A stretch of 64,000 nucleotides of DNA. Origin: Dentipellis sp. KUC8613 (lineage: Eukaryota; Basidiomycota; Agaricomycetes; Russulales; Hericiaceae). The stretch covers positions 28,742 through 92,741 of the forward strand of contig NSJX01000025.1 in the NCBI GenBank assembly GCA_002286715.1, given 5' to 3'. The notes beneath the pieces were generated by a model. The model worked only from the letters and a program-made list of their open reading frames with translations, did no database searches and had not been told where the DNA came from. Below, one piece after another: positions 12,848 through 24,863 of the stretch (position 1 is the first letter of the stretch; every line of letters begins with the position of its first letter). The translations under genes were made by a program, and so were the position numbers.

Positions 12848-13705
12848 TGATTATGTTACGACTCCGATCGCGCTATAGCATTTTGTATTCTTCGTGTATG
12901 ATTCAGGTATCAATGGTGTTTGTGGACGGCCAAGTATATAGGATTCAAAATGAATCATTCAAACCCCACCCCCAGTGATCTCTCATCTCACGATTCGTGC
13001 GTGTCGCTCATTCTCCTCACCTGGGCATGGCGTGATAAATATCCGCCTAACCAACTTGACCTATCGCCCCATTCATAAGATCTCCAGCAGTCCACAAGTC
13101 TACCTAAGAAAGCGATACAACAAAACTACTGATATATTTTAGGGAGCACATTTAGACTAGACTATTCTATGGAGACAGATCAGGGTGCATGAACAACACA
13201 AGGACAGATAGATACCAAGCAACGGCCTACGCAATGCGGGCCGGAGAGAAAGGGTGGGGAGGGTGGGAATGTGCAGACATGGTCAGTTATGGTTATGGTA
13301 AAGTTGCGGGTGCTAAGGCCTATGGAGGGGGAGAGGCAAAAGGGGGTGGGAAAAAAAAAAGTTCTTCAAGTCAGATGTGCGATATAATATATGCCGAGAC
13401 GGCAGATGGATTTTGAGATACGCCGCCAAATTCCATTCCTTCCAACCACTGCCCAAGAGAAACAAACTGCAGACTGCAGACTTCAGATTCCAGACTCGGA
13501 ACATCCTACTCCATCCAAATAAAGCGTACGTTTGCGGCCCGGAGAGGTGGGAAGAGGCGAATGTCAGCCTATCCTGCAGGCTTCTCTACGTCGTCTACCC
13601 TAGCCGGACAATTGTGTGCGAAAAGAATGTCTAAGTCAAGAGGGCGATAAGGATCGGCTCCCATCGCGGGATGAAAGGGTCAGAGACGCACGTTCAAGAG
13701 GCCCT
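12848..13705. other. Convergent intergenic region
   Basis: It lies between the 3' ends of HEATR5 (+) and the RRM/RanBP2-finger gene (-). It has a short A run near 13350 and otherwise only short open frames without coding character. No gene is supported. Confidence 0.6.
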
Positions 13706-16700
13706 CTATGCCCAAGCATATTCCACGCTTTTCTTCCTGCCGACCGCAGCCAAGCCGCCCTGCGTCGGCAGCGCGGGGCCAGCTAGAACCTTGCTCTCCT
13801 CTCCATCCAAGCGCCAGATGTTGCTCTTTTTTGTGTTATTGACTGACGAGTCGCTCGCCTTGCGCGGAATCTGGCGGTCCTGGTATTGCACCGACCCCTG
13901 GGACTGCGACTGGGTGGAGTATATGGACGTGGGGCTCGCATTATATTCGTCCAGCGACAAATCGGCCGACGAAGTGGAAGTCGGGGAGAGTGAGGGCGAC
14001 TGGACGATATCTTGCAGGAACGACGGCAGGAGGGGACCAGGGACTGGGGAAGGCGCATGAGTAGCGAGTGACGCGCCCGAGAGGTGTTGATGCGGAGTAG
14101 GCTGGCGCAGGCCGGAAGTCTGGTAGATCGGTGACGCATCCTCGTACTGCGAAGCCAGATCCACGTGGGAGTGGGCGCGGGGTACGGCATGATGAAGCGG
14201 ACCAGGGTTGGAACGCGACTGCATGCGAGGTACGGACGTGTGCAGGACCTGCGCAGATTGTTGCATTGGCCGAAGAGGCGCGGAGGTCTGCATCGGTGAC
14301 GGCAAAGCGCCAGATGGAATGGCGCCATTTTGAGGCGGCGTAAGGAGGTGACTGAGATTGTTCATACGAACCGCCTGGACTGCGGCCGAGATAGAATCGC
14401 CGTTACCTTCTGCGTCTACAAGACACATGAGAAGGGAATTTTGTCTAAGGAAGCCACATTACTCACAAGGGTAACAGGTCTGACAAACCTTCCGTCGTCG
14501 CCAGTTAAGGTAGTTGCACTTCCTACATATCCAGTCTCCAGGCTGGTGCTCGATGGGTCCGCGGTTACCCGTGTTCAAAATCGGGGGATGCTGATAGTAA
14601 TGTAAGTCGAGACACCATCAAAGAATGATCCTGGACACACCGGAAGACCCAATAGCCCACTTGGCCGAAGCTGACCCTGTTCGGGCAGAGGCTCATTGTC
14701 CGGCCAGTACATAACGCAGGGCGCGAGCGGATCGGAGGAGATATTCTGTACCCTCCCTCCGGAGCTAATGGCACGGCCAGACGGCGTCAGCAGGTGATGA
14801 GTAGCGGCTGGCTTGGGCTGGTGCTGCGTCGGGGAGAACGTGGTCTGGACAGGAGACGCGTTGTCATGATAGGGGTATGACGGCGCGGTGGGCGACAGAG
14901 CCATGGCTGGAGAATCGGGAAACTGCATCTCTTGGCCACCTGGCGTCGTGAAGCGAGGAGACGGGAGGCGAGTCGGCTGGCCAATTGCTTGACCGACGTG
15001 AGGTCCGTGAGCCGGACGAGGGCACCCGCAACCTCTGCACGCCAAATTGCGCCTGTGTAAGATAACACAAGGAAAGTTGTCAGCCAAGACCATAACGCCT
15101 GAGAGCGTGAAGAAGATCGCTGCACTCCCAGAGGGGAGGTGCGAGAAGGTCGACGCAGGATAGGCATTTTGAGCCGTTGTAGCCGCGAATTAAAACCCAG
15201 ACAGGAGGCGCGTCGCGGGAGGGGATGACGGAAGTGGCAGATATGACAGCGAAGTAACTCTTACCCAAAATTGTGTTCGGCGCAATTTGCGAATGAGCAT
15301 CTAGGAAAGCAGTATCAGTGATCAGAATACAGCGGTATGATCGAGATTTGTATAGAAAAATACGAAGAATTGGTGCATATCGACGAGTAAGACAGAAGAC
15401 CCCGCTATAGCGAAGAATCTGCCAACTAGAGGCTACGTGGGAATAGACAGGTACAGCAACGTGGAGTCCACCCGTCATCGAATTGATGCAGGACTTACAT
15501 CCAATCCCCAGCACGGAACATTGTCCTCGGATTGGGCGGGTTGGAAGACATAGTATAGCCTGCATCGTACGGATATGGAGGGGTTCGGGCGGCCCGTGGA
15601 TGAACCCTTAGGTCGGAGGTCGAAGAGGAAAGACGAAGAGGCCTTGCAGTTGGGATGGAATTGTCCCGGCAGTGTTGAGGAAGACCATTGGGCGGCTGAT
15701 GGATACCATTGGGCTGAGAAATGCCATTAGGTTGAGGATGGGCGGCGTACATCTCAGGCTGTCAGAGCGCGTCAGACGGGGGAGAACAGCAAGAAATAAA
15801 TATAAAGAACGAACAGCGGTGATGTCAAAACGCTGGAGCTTGTGAAAGGGTTTCAGATCGTCCTCGAGGGCGGGGGAAACAAAGATGGAAGAGCCAGAAA
15901 GCAAAAGAGCAGCACAGGCCTGTGAGTAAGAAAAGAAAAGAGGATGAGCATTGTGCGAGGGAAGACGATGATCGAATCGGATAAAAGGTAAGGATTAATT
16001 TTGGCGACGCCTCGGGTGGCGGAGAGAGCGGGCGGGCGGGGACGGGAAACAAGCAGCGCCGGGAGGGAGGAGGAGCAGGGCCGAGGCGCCGACTGATGAT
16101 GCCGACGCAATTTTATCCTCGGTGCCTCGGTCGCTTCCCGGCGCCAACCTGCCGGCCACCTCGGCCTCGCCGCCACAGGCAGGCCGAACCCCTCGACACG
16201 GCGGTGGGCAAGGAACGTACCTCATCGTGACTCCTGTACACGGCCCAAACACTGTCGTCATTCCCCGTACCCGCGTAGTCTGGACGCTGCGTCCACAGGG
16301 TGAGGGGGATCGGGAACGTCTGCAAGCCGGTGAGCGATGGACGCAAGCCGACGCGTCGAGGAACTTACGCCGCCTTGGGGGCCCGTAGAGGCGAAGAGAC
16401 TGTGCAAGAAGGACGACGCCGGAGCAGGGATACCGTGCAACTGCAGAGGGGATAAGAACGTTGCCGAATGACGCGCGTGTTATGACTTACTCTGACGACC
16501 GACGACTTGGAGGCTATGAAGGGCGCAAACGCCGATTTGTCTGGAAGGGCGGCAAAGTCGGGCGAACGCGGAGATCGAGCATCTGCAAACAGGAAACACG
16601 GGTCACCCAACAGCACAGACATAGAGAAATGCGGAGTACCGAAGTGGCTATCACGTTCGAAGACGAGAGGCGAGCGGGGCGCGACATAGGATATTTTGTG

Positions 16701-16775
16701 TGGAGCATCGACGGAGAGGTTGATCCTGGACATGAGGCAGTCGAGGGGCGGGCTCAGGAGGACGGAGGAGGACAT
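13706..16775 (-). CDS. RRM + two RanBP2-type zinc fingers (fungal ARP/Nrp1-like)
   Basis: A probable RNA-binding protein resembling fungal asparagine-rich (ARP)/Nrp1-like proteins; Nrp1 is an RRM/RanBP2-finger protein linked to stress granules in yeast. From the Met at 16775, joined exons give an RRM-like domain: VVRLHGIP, then FPIPLTLW, DDSVWAVYRSHDEA and LLLSGSSIFVSPALEDDLKP. The first RanBP2 finger (GDWIC-x4-C-x4-N-x6-C-x2-C) is built from three exons, the middle one only 36 bases (15300-15265). The second finger, GDWICRKCNYLNWRRRKVC-x2-C, lies near 14560-14490. The C-terminal 230 residues are Ser/Pro/Gln-rich and disordered. The intron after SHDE is about 230 bases, long for this locus. 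The 5' exons were joined by eye and are the least certain part. Confidence 0.75.
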
Positions 16776-17224
16776 TGTGGGCGCAAGGAGGGAAGTGGCA
16801 TGCAAGGGCGGGGGCTCGGCCTTTAGACAGAAGACGGAAGCAAGTGGTGGGGCGGAGAGGGGAAGTGTGCGGTGAGAAGGAGTCGCGATGGGGGATCAGG
16901 GAAGCAGGAGAGATTCTCGGGGCCAACGACAGGAAGCACGGCTGGGCGGAAGACGAGAGTGAAAGACGATCCATTGCTGCAGCTGGTGCCAATCCAGAGG
17001 CTGTGGCCTCGAGGACCTTGACCAACTCTGCGCGGTCCAGCGGGTCTACATCTGTCACCCGGCCGGCCTCTCCGCCGTCTCCGTCCGTTCATTGGGCAGC
17101 ACCAACATCTATTCGAGCCAATCTCATCCCAGGTACGCGAGATGCCGTCCCAGATCCATCCCTTTACGTCAGCTATTACTCCAATTTCTATTTTATTTCA
17201 ATAAACTAAAGTAATATACCACTT
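16776..17224. other. Intergenic between helicase and RRM/finger gene
   Basis: Probably the promoter and leader of the minus-strand RRM/finger gene and the 3' end of the helicase's neighbour region. GC-rich, with open frames on both strands but no domain. Near 17190-17220 it becomes AT-rich, suiting a 3'/5' boundary. No separate gene is supported. Confidence 0.45.
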
Positions 17225-20200
17225 TCATACCACCCGTCCAACCGGCCGCGCCTGGCCATACGCAGGTCCCCGCAGCGCTGCCCGCAGCCGCTCGTTGTCA
17301 ACCGGTACCACCAACTGCTCCTCCGTCAGAAACTCCGCGTACCGCCGCCACGCCTCCGCTCCTTTCCCCACCCGCCCGCCCGCGGCCTCGCGCACCCCCC
17401 GTCGGCTCCCCCGCAACGTGGCCAGGCTCCCCACCACAAACAGCCCCCGCTTCGCCCGCGTCAAGCCAACATTCAACCGCCGCCGGTCCGCCAGGAAACC
17501 AATATACCCCCCGGCGTTGTTGCGCACCGTCGAGAACACAATGATCGCCTTCTCTCGTCCCTCGAAACCGTCCACTGTCTTCACCTCCACCTTCCCCATC
17601 TGCATCGCGCGCTGTTCCCCCAATACAGCTTTGAATCGGTTAGCATACTTGGCGTCGACGTTCAGGAAGCGCGTGAGCAGCGCGATCTGCGCGACGTAGG
17701 GCGCTATAACACCGATGTCTTCGCCGCCAAGTCCCTGCCCCAAATCAAATTAAATCCAATCCGCGCACCACCACGCGTGGCCACCGACAGCCACTTACCT
17801 CATTCGACAGCAGCAGGTCTTCGATAACGCTGCACACAATGTGCGCCTCCGTCCAATTCACCCTGCTTCTGTCCTTGAACGACTCGGCTCCGCCGTGGTC
17901 CAAGAACACCACCGACGGCGTGTGCCCCGTGGTCGGATGCGGTGGCAGGTGCATCGACAGCGGCGGGTGCAGGTGCGACGGGATCTTCCCCGACGCATCC
18001 ACCGTCCCGTCTAACAACGAAAAGTTGTAAAACTCCGACGACGGGAACCGTGAGATGGCCGGGTGCATGCGGTATTGCAGGTCTAGCATGATGGTGGGTA
18101 CCGCTGCGGGCCCGTCAGTTATCACATCAATTCAGTGTGAAATACACAGCGTGTCCTTACCGCCTTCTTCGGTCAGCCGCTCGAATAAGCTTATGCCTAG
18201 GCCTCGGACCTGCGCCTCTCGACTCACGATAACGGGCGGAAGTTGTTTGTGGTCTCCAATCAGCGCGACGTGTCGTGACTAAAATCGGAGTGAGCCCGTT
18301 GTGATTGAAATATATCAAGCTTTTCACGTACGCCCTTCATGATGGGAATGAGCGAGGCAGGCTCGGTCGACATCGACGCCTCGTCCAGGAACACGACCGG
18401 AAAGTCCACCACACGCAACGCCATGCACGCCGACGTGATGCAAGTGGTGCAGACCTGCACCATTCAGCACATGAGCTCACAATCAGTTCCAAGCAGACGA
18501 CGTACCACATCCGCCTGCTCCACGATATGCGTCAGCATTTGCTGCTTCAGTGCATACACCTTCCTTCCGACTGCGCGCAACTGGCGCTCGAGCTTCACGC
18601 TCTCTGCCTCCATCCTCTCCAGTCTGCGCACCAGATCGGCACGTTTTGCAAGCTGCACCTTTTGAATTTGTTCATTCAGCATGCGCATGCGCTGCTGAAG
18701 CACCTCCTTGTCTGCGGTGACTTTCTGGAGCTCGGGTCGAAGGTGGTGTGATTCCAGCTTAGCTTCGAGGTTGTGTTCCTGCAGCGAGGCCTCGACTTTG
18801 CCGCTATAGCCTACCCGGAGCGGCTTGACTCCCGCAGACGCGAGTCCCGCGAGTAAGTTGTCCACAGCGGCATTGGTGTACGTGCAGACCAGAATAGGGA
18901 ACGAAACTTGAAAGTGCACCTATAGTACGGTGAGCCTGTATCGTCAAACATCTCAAGTCAAATTCACCTTGAGCAACTGAATCGCCTCAATAATGGTCCG
19001 TGTTTTCCCTGTCCCAGGTGGCTGCGAGCCCAGTCAGAGCATGTCCAACGGATAACTCCAGACAGGTCGAAACATACCCCCTGTACCAAGCTCGCCCGCT
19101 GTCCCACCATCATTGCGACCGCCCTGACTTGCGTCGGATTCAACCCATCCAGCACCGGGTCTCCCTCTATCCTCACAGGATTTAAAAGTGAATACCGCCG
19201 AGCCCAGCTTTGTATCCGCATATCATCCTTGAACACGCCCTCCATGTCGCCCGCCATCCGGCTGGGATGTTCGAGCGTCTCGTGCGCGACATATGAGGGA
19301 TCATCTGCGGCTTGCACAGGCACATGCTGGTGCGCAGGCAATGCAGGCGAGAACGAACGCAGAAGCACGTCGCGAAGATGTGTACCCTGCAGGATCAGCT
19401 GCCTGTTGCGCGCAGTCACGTACACCTCCTGCTCGGCGGGATCCTGGTTCAGCTGACTGATCGCGGTGCGCATCCGCTCGTATACCATGTTGTGCAACCC
19501 GATGTCCAATCTACAATAAAATGGCGTTTCCCGTCAACACGGCCTGAATTCACCACGTAGGGGTGCACGCACCTCCATTGCCCAGAGTCGAGATCATCGA
19601 ACATCTCCGGGAATGACACCTGCAGCTGCGTGGGCGTTCGCGAGAACACGCTCCCGCGTATCGGCACCTCCTTGAGCGGATCGACCCTGGTCACTAGTAC
19701 CTGCACGCCATTCCTACACAATACGCAGGCAAGTTAGCCGCACGCTCAAGCAAAAGATGCCACCCGCACGCACTCGAATCGATTTTCCGGCAGCAGCATG
19801 CCAGGCCCAAGCTGGAACGTCGCCACAGGACGCTCAAACTGGCGCATGTCCATCCAGAACCCCGTCATGCCCGTTACGCAGTAGCCTTCCTCCTGCAGAC
19901 GCTCGACGGGCCAGTTCGCCAGACGCTCTTTCAGGACTGCTTCCTCCTCAGCCTGTTCTGCAGCCAGCAACGGCAGGAATCTGAGGTCACACACGACATG
20001 AGTATGGACATGAACCAGAGCAGCACGATTAACGCAGTACAAACCGTTCTCTATAAGCCTGTATCTCATCGTAGAACGGCGCGCCTGGCTCGAGGCTCAG
20101 ACACTGTGGCTCGACGCGCTTCGGGTATCGCTTTGGGCCAGCGTCGCCCGGCGTCACCTGGGTCTTCACTCGCGACGGAGCACGCTGCCGCCAGTCGTAC

Positions 20201-20640
20201 CTCGGCGTTCTCGTGACTGCCGGGCCCGCGTCCTCTTCATGAACTGTCGCTGGCACTGCGTGCAGCGACGAGTCGACCAGGAGGTCCGAGACGAGGTCCT
20301 TCGGAAGTGCGGTATGTGAGGCGGACCTCACGGATATTTTGGGAGCATGAACCGGTCGACGCGCATTCGTCCGTGCGGCCGCAGATGCGTGCGCGCTTGC
20401 AGAAGAATATGACCGCGAGCAGCCATTAGGGGCGGGATGTGCATGCTGGTTTGCCCAAGTGCGCTGTTCGACTGACGCTACAGCATTCCGAAAGACGAGC
20501 CTGACGTCGGCCCAGAAAATGGACGCCAGTTTTACAGCCGAAGGAGAGAGACAGAGCTGAAGAGCGGTCGCGACGCAAGAACAGTAGAATACGGCCTGAC
20601 CGACTTCGCGCAATTTGGACGCGTAATCCGGGACCGTCAC
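17225..20640 (-). CDS. Upf1-type superfamily 1 helicase
   Basis: A nucleic-acid helicase of the Upf1/Sen1/Smubp2 type. Visible motifs are Walker A (PPGTGKTRTIIEAI, the preceding VQG in the upstream exon, near 19021-18986), Ia (VCTYTNAAVDNLL), Walker B DEAS (VVFLDEASMSTEP), III (GDHKQLPPV), IV (LQYRMHPAISRFPSSEFYN), V (VDGFEGREKAIIVFSTVR) and VI (RRRLNVGLTRAKRGLFVVG). A predicted coiled-coil hairpin of about 90 residues, rich in Lys/Glu/Leu, sits between motifs Ia and II (near 18820-18510), where Upf1-like enzymes carry a stalk insertion. The N-terminal 200 residues are low in recognisable domains. Which subfamily (RNA decay, transcription termination, DNA helicase A) cannot be told. Start taken at the Met at 20640; roughly 950-1,000 residues. 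Confidence 0.85.
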
Positions 20641-20787
20641 GCATCACGTGTTCATAGTACAGACTACTCTACACCGACAGCCCCCACGAAAGCGAAAGAC
20701 AACATATGCAACAAATTGACATGTAAGATTAATAGCACAAGCGTAGATCACGTCCTGTCCAGCTCGGACGCGTACCAACAGGGCCTC

Positions 20788-21540
20788 CTACATGGTATTC
20801 ACGACATAAATAAGGCTGAGACCAAGGACTGCGCCTGCAATGACCGCCACAACCGTCGTGCCGGTGTTGAGAGTGAGCGACTGTGGGCCATCCCAATCCG
20901 CGGGGAGCTTGATTGCTGTCAGGGTAGCAGGAACGGTGATATTGACTTTGGGGTCTGCACAAGCGCCGGTGTACGCTGCATATGGGAACGCGCTGGTCAG
21001 TTAGGATAGATGGTCAAGGGCATGGCAACGCACCAGACAACGCAGCCGCAGAGCCAGCGCGAGGATCAGCCACCTTGCGGTTCTGAGCGATGACCGTCGT
21101 CAACATGCACTGCTGACAGCTTGTTATCGCAATGACGGTCTCATTGCTGCAGAAGCAGGCGTTGTCGGTGCAGCTCTGCGAAAAATACACAAAGCAAGCT
21201 CAGCCATGCTAGACATCCGCACGCACTCCATTTCATACGCTCACCTGGAGTGCCTGATTTCCTGCTGTACAATTAGAGCTGCACTGAAATCCCGAGCGCA
21301 TCGAGTCAATTATAGAGGATGTGTGAAGCAAAAGACAGCGTACGTCAGAAATCAGCTGCGCATCGTTCACTTTCAAGAAATCAGTGGCAGAGATGTTGCC
21401 GACGGTGCCGCCAATAGAGACGTTCAAAGCCAATACTAGATTGCGGAGTGAACGTCAGGAGAAGTCAAGTGGCAACGGCCGCAGAACGCACCTCGGCCGG
21501 CGAGCGCAATAAAGAACGCGAGCAGGAATGCAGAGCGCAT
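20788..21540 (-). CDS. Small secreted/GPI-type protein with eight cysteines (CFEM-like)
   Basis: Joining five exons from the Met at 21540 gives about 170 residues. An N-terminal signal peptide (MRSAFLLAFFIALAGRVLA) is followed by a Cys-rich core with eight cysteines in the order C-x3-C-x9-C-x4-C-x-C-x10-C-x2-C and a last one about 30 residues on (TGAC). The C-x-C and the count resemble CFEM domains of fungal surface proteins, but C6-x2-C7 is tight for CFEM. The protein ends in a hydrophobic stretch (VVAVIAGAVLGLSLIYVV) close to the stop at 20788, which fits a GPI-attachment signal or a single membrane anchor. N-glycosylation sequons (NVS, NIS, NCT, NET, NIT) support passage through the secretory pathway. 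Function unknown. Confidence 0.75.
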
Positions 21541-21966
21541 GATGAACAGGCGAGTTGGAAGAGAGTGTAGAAAGAAAGAGAAAATGCCTTCCAGCGGCTG
21601 AGGGGACTGGTATAAGATGGAGGTAGGAGAGAGGCGGTGCGATGTTGATGCGTCTCCGTCGTAGAGACGCCTCTCACGTCCTCGACCTGTCCCGATCTTG
21701 ATCTCGACCTCTTTCCTCTATATACATAAGTAAGTTATCAGGGCGCGTTGCGCGTGCGCGATCTTTTCAATTCCCCCACCAAAGACTGTTGCTCTCATCT
21801 AACTGGCTCTAGATACCACTAGGATAAAGGCACCTGCATTTACCAATGATGATATCGACCTATTCAGGGCCTCATGACCCGTGTACGGTCCGGAGTAGAA
21901 GAGGGTACATAAACAGCATGCTCCCCAGTCGTCTTCGATTGGACCTTTCCTCCTGTAGAACCAAGC
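21541..21966. promoter_or_regulatory. Divergent promoter region
   Basis: 426 bases between the divergent starts of the small surface protein (-) and the GH3 gene (+). It includes AT-rich stretches near 21715-21740 and a TACATAAA word near 21905 that could serve the GH3 gene. No gene is seen. Confidence 0.4.
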
Positions 21967-24058
21967 ATGGTTGACATTACGGACAGCATCAAGCGCGAAC
22001 TAGGCCAGGTGAGTCCGTTCACACTACTTCTTGCCTCGTTTCTCGCTCATTCCGAGCCCATGTTAGCACTTCGTGCTGGGTTTTCACGGCACCGACGTCA
22101 GCCCGGAGATTGAGACCCTCATCCGCGACTACTACCTCGGGTTTGCACTCCGCCAGCATTCATGAAAGAGCGACCGTCTAACCTCCGTTTATCAGAAATG
22201 TCATCCTCATGCGCCGCAACGTCCAAAGTGCGTACTCCGTCATTTGGCATCAGACATGTTTGCTGAGCGAATCATTCTTGCAGGTGCTGCGCAGGTGCAT
22301 GCCGTTGCGCAGAAGCTGCAGAAGATAGCGAAGGACGCAGGGCATGGGCAGCCGCTGATGATCGGCACGGATCAGGAGAACGGTGAGTCAAATGCAAAAA
22401 CTGGATACCGCAGATCGCTGGACATCACATGTGCATGCAGGTCTCGTCTCGGCCTTCAGCCATTCCACGTCGGGCCACGGCGCTGCTGGGACTCAGTTGT
22501 ACGTCTCCATTCTTGCTGTTCAGTCCCGCACGAAGGACGTCTGAATGCCTGATTTGATCTAGTCCTGGGGCAATGGCACTGGCTGCTACCCGCTCTCCAG
22601 AACTCGCAGAACGTGTGTCGTTCGCGACAGGCCGTGAATTAAAGCATGCCGGAATTAACTGGGCATACAGTCCCGTCGCAGACGTAAACAGTGACTCACG
22701 AAACCCGGTGATAGGTGAGCTATCTCGAGCAGTATCGAATCCCAGAATACATGAGTGACAAAAAAACAGGTGTCAGGTCTTTCGGCGATGGTGGGCGATA
22801 GTTGAATGAACAATATCGCCAAGCTGACCCATCCCGGACAGACCCCCAGAAGGTCAGCGAATACGTAGCAGCCGTCTCTCGTGGCCTCACCCAGGCAGGC
22901 GTTGCGCCGTCCGCGAAGCATTTTCCCGGACACGGAGATACACATGTGGACTCACACCTCGCCTTGCCGGTCATTCCAAAGGCGAAATCTGAGCTCGCAG
23001 AGACAGAGTTGGTACCATTTGCCGCCATCAGCGACTCTGTGGCCACCATCATGACCGGTCATATGGCTCTTCCAAAGGTCACCGGAGACGACGCCCCTGC
23101 CTCCCTCTCCCGCATCGCCACCCACGACCTCTTGCGCGACGATTTGCAATACCAGGGCGTCGTCGTCACCGACTGCCTAGAAATGGAAGCTGTTGCGGCG
23201 CGTCCTGGCGGTGTGTCTACTGCATCTGTGGAGGCCTTGCGCGCTGGTGCGGACATCGTCATGATTTGCCATACCTTCGCCAGGCATGTAGGCTCCTTCG
23301 AGGCGGTTTACAGCGCCATTACCTCAGGTCAACTAGACCTGGCCGAACTGCGTGAGAGCGGCAAACGCATTGCTGCCCTCAAAGGGAAATTTGCTGGCTC
23401 CTGGGAGCAAGCCCTCGGGACGTCATTCGATATGGACAAGTGGCTGGACATCAAGGCAGAAAGCGAGGTGCTCAGCCGCCAGGCGTATTTGGCATCTGTT
23501 GCCGTTCTTCAGGACAAACAAAGCAATCTCCCACTTACCCAGCGTGGCGGGATCGTCGTGTTCAGTCCACAGAGGGAGTCGCTAAACCTCGCGGTTGACG
23601 ACGCAGAAGGCGTGCTGCGAACCGCGGATGGCAAGATCAGAAACACGGCTGGGCCGTCATATCTGTCGTGGGCCGCTTTCGTGGAGAAGTACGCAGACGC
23701 GGTCACACACATTGTGTACGCGCCGGATGAACCGCTCACGGCAGAGCAACGGGATTTAGTGCTGACCGCCTCGACTGTCCTCTTTGCGACGCGTAACGCT
23801 GACCGGTCGACATGGCAGTATGACTTTCTTCGGCAGGTCCTTACAGCATGGCCGCATGGATACAAGCGCCTGGTGGTTCTATCTAGCTGTGCGCCGTATG
23901 ATTTCCTCAGTATACCTGAGGCAGACGACCTTGCGAAGGTTACCGTGGTCGCGAGCTTCGAGTTTACTGCGCAGGCGATGACCGCAGCGACGGAAGCAAT
24001 TTTCGGGCAGGAGTGGCCGGTTGGACGCGCACCCGTATCCAAGAACAGGAGCCAGTGA
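21967..24058 (+). CDS. GH3 family beta-N-acetylhexosaminidase, NagZ type
   Basis: A glycoside hydrolase family 3 enzyme expected to release terminal beta-linked N-acetylglucosamine. The signature KHFPGHGDTHVDSH near 22915-22960 carries the His of the Asp-His acid/base pair that marks the NagZ branch. TDCLEMEAV (near 23169) supplies the Asp nucleophile, and IGTDQENG and GINWAYSPVADVNSD are conserved barrel segments. Five or so short introns lie in the first 850 bases; from 22840 on one exon runs to the stop at 24058. A second domain of about 200 residues follows the barrel (from VAVLQDKQSNLPL). No signal peptide is seen after the Met at 21967 (MVDITDSIKRELGQHFVLGF), so it is probably intracellular. 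Confidence 0.88.
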
Positions 24059-24863
24059 CGGTATGCTGCGCTGCCGTGAACGAGGTAAGCAGGCAAGACA
24101 CTTGATAAATTCCGTCATGACGGTTGATCCAAGATGCCTCGTCGGGGGACAAGGATGCGGCCGAGCAAACCAGGGCGAAGCGGCGGCGAAAGACTGCGCT
24201 ATGTCGAGATTTATTAGGGAGCGAAATTTGCGCGTACCTGTGTAGGTTGTCTGGCAGTTCGCACTTGGACCTGTGGTCCGCGGGGTTGTAATGTATTTCA
24301 CGTTGATTGCGATCGGTCTCTACGAACTACAACCGAGCGATGTCGGTGCGTCGGGCACACTAGTAAATAAAAAGTGTAGCAGAAAACAGTTGAGGCGGAT
24401 GATGGTGTATGGTACTCGATCCTGCTGGTGAGACGCTGATGGAGGGTCTACAAGCGGACAGCCGGGGTGCGTTAGGGGCAATCCGGTGCTGAGACAGACG
24501 CAGCAGCTTGAGTGGACACAGCCAATGCCATCGGCGCAAAAGACGCCTGGTCAGGCGCGGGCGCAAGGGATGATGTCGAGGAGGCATACGCCAAGAGGGT
24601 GATAAGTAATTATCGTGGCCCTGAGGAGGATGTGAGCAGGGGCCGACCGGGACGACTGAATTAGAGGACGGGCGGGAAGTTGAATGATTGAGTCGCCACG
24701 TGAGGTACAGCCTCACAACGGAGCTGTTCTATGAGTGTAGACGCCGTCCCCTACGCTCTCTCTGAGTCTCTCATCATTTCCTTACGTTCTCTTTCTCTCT
24801 TTTGCTTTCGTTCTATATCCCCCTGTTGTTCGCGCACTAGACTACAGCGCATCCGTCTGCACT
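24059..24863. other. Intergenic, upstream of the VHS gene
   Basis: It contains the GH3 3' end and the promoter/leader of the VHS-domain gene. The last 130 bases are pyrimidine-rich, as in many fungal leaders. Frames of up to 140 codons exist on the minus strand but are shadows or unsupported. No gene is seen. Confidence 0.5.

Noticed and set aside
13189..13634. Short + strand frames between HEATR5 and the RRM/finger gene
   Set aside because: Under 90 codons, low complexity (Gly/Lys run) and located in the 3' regions of two convergent genes.
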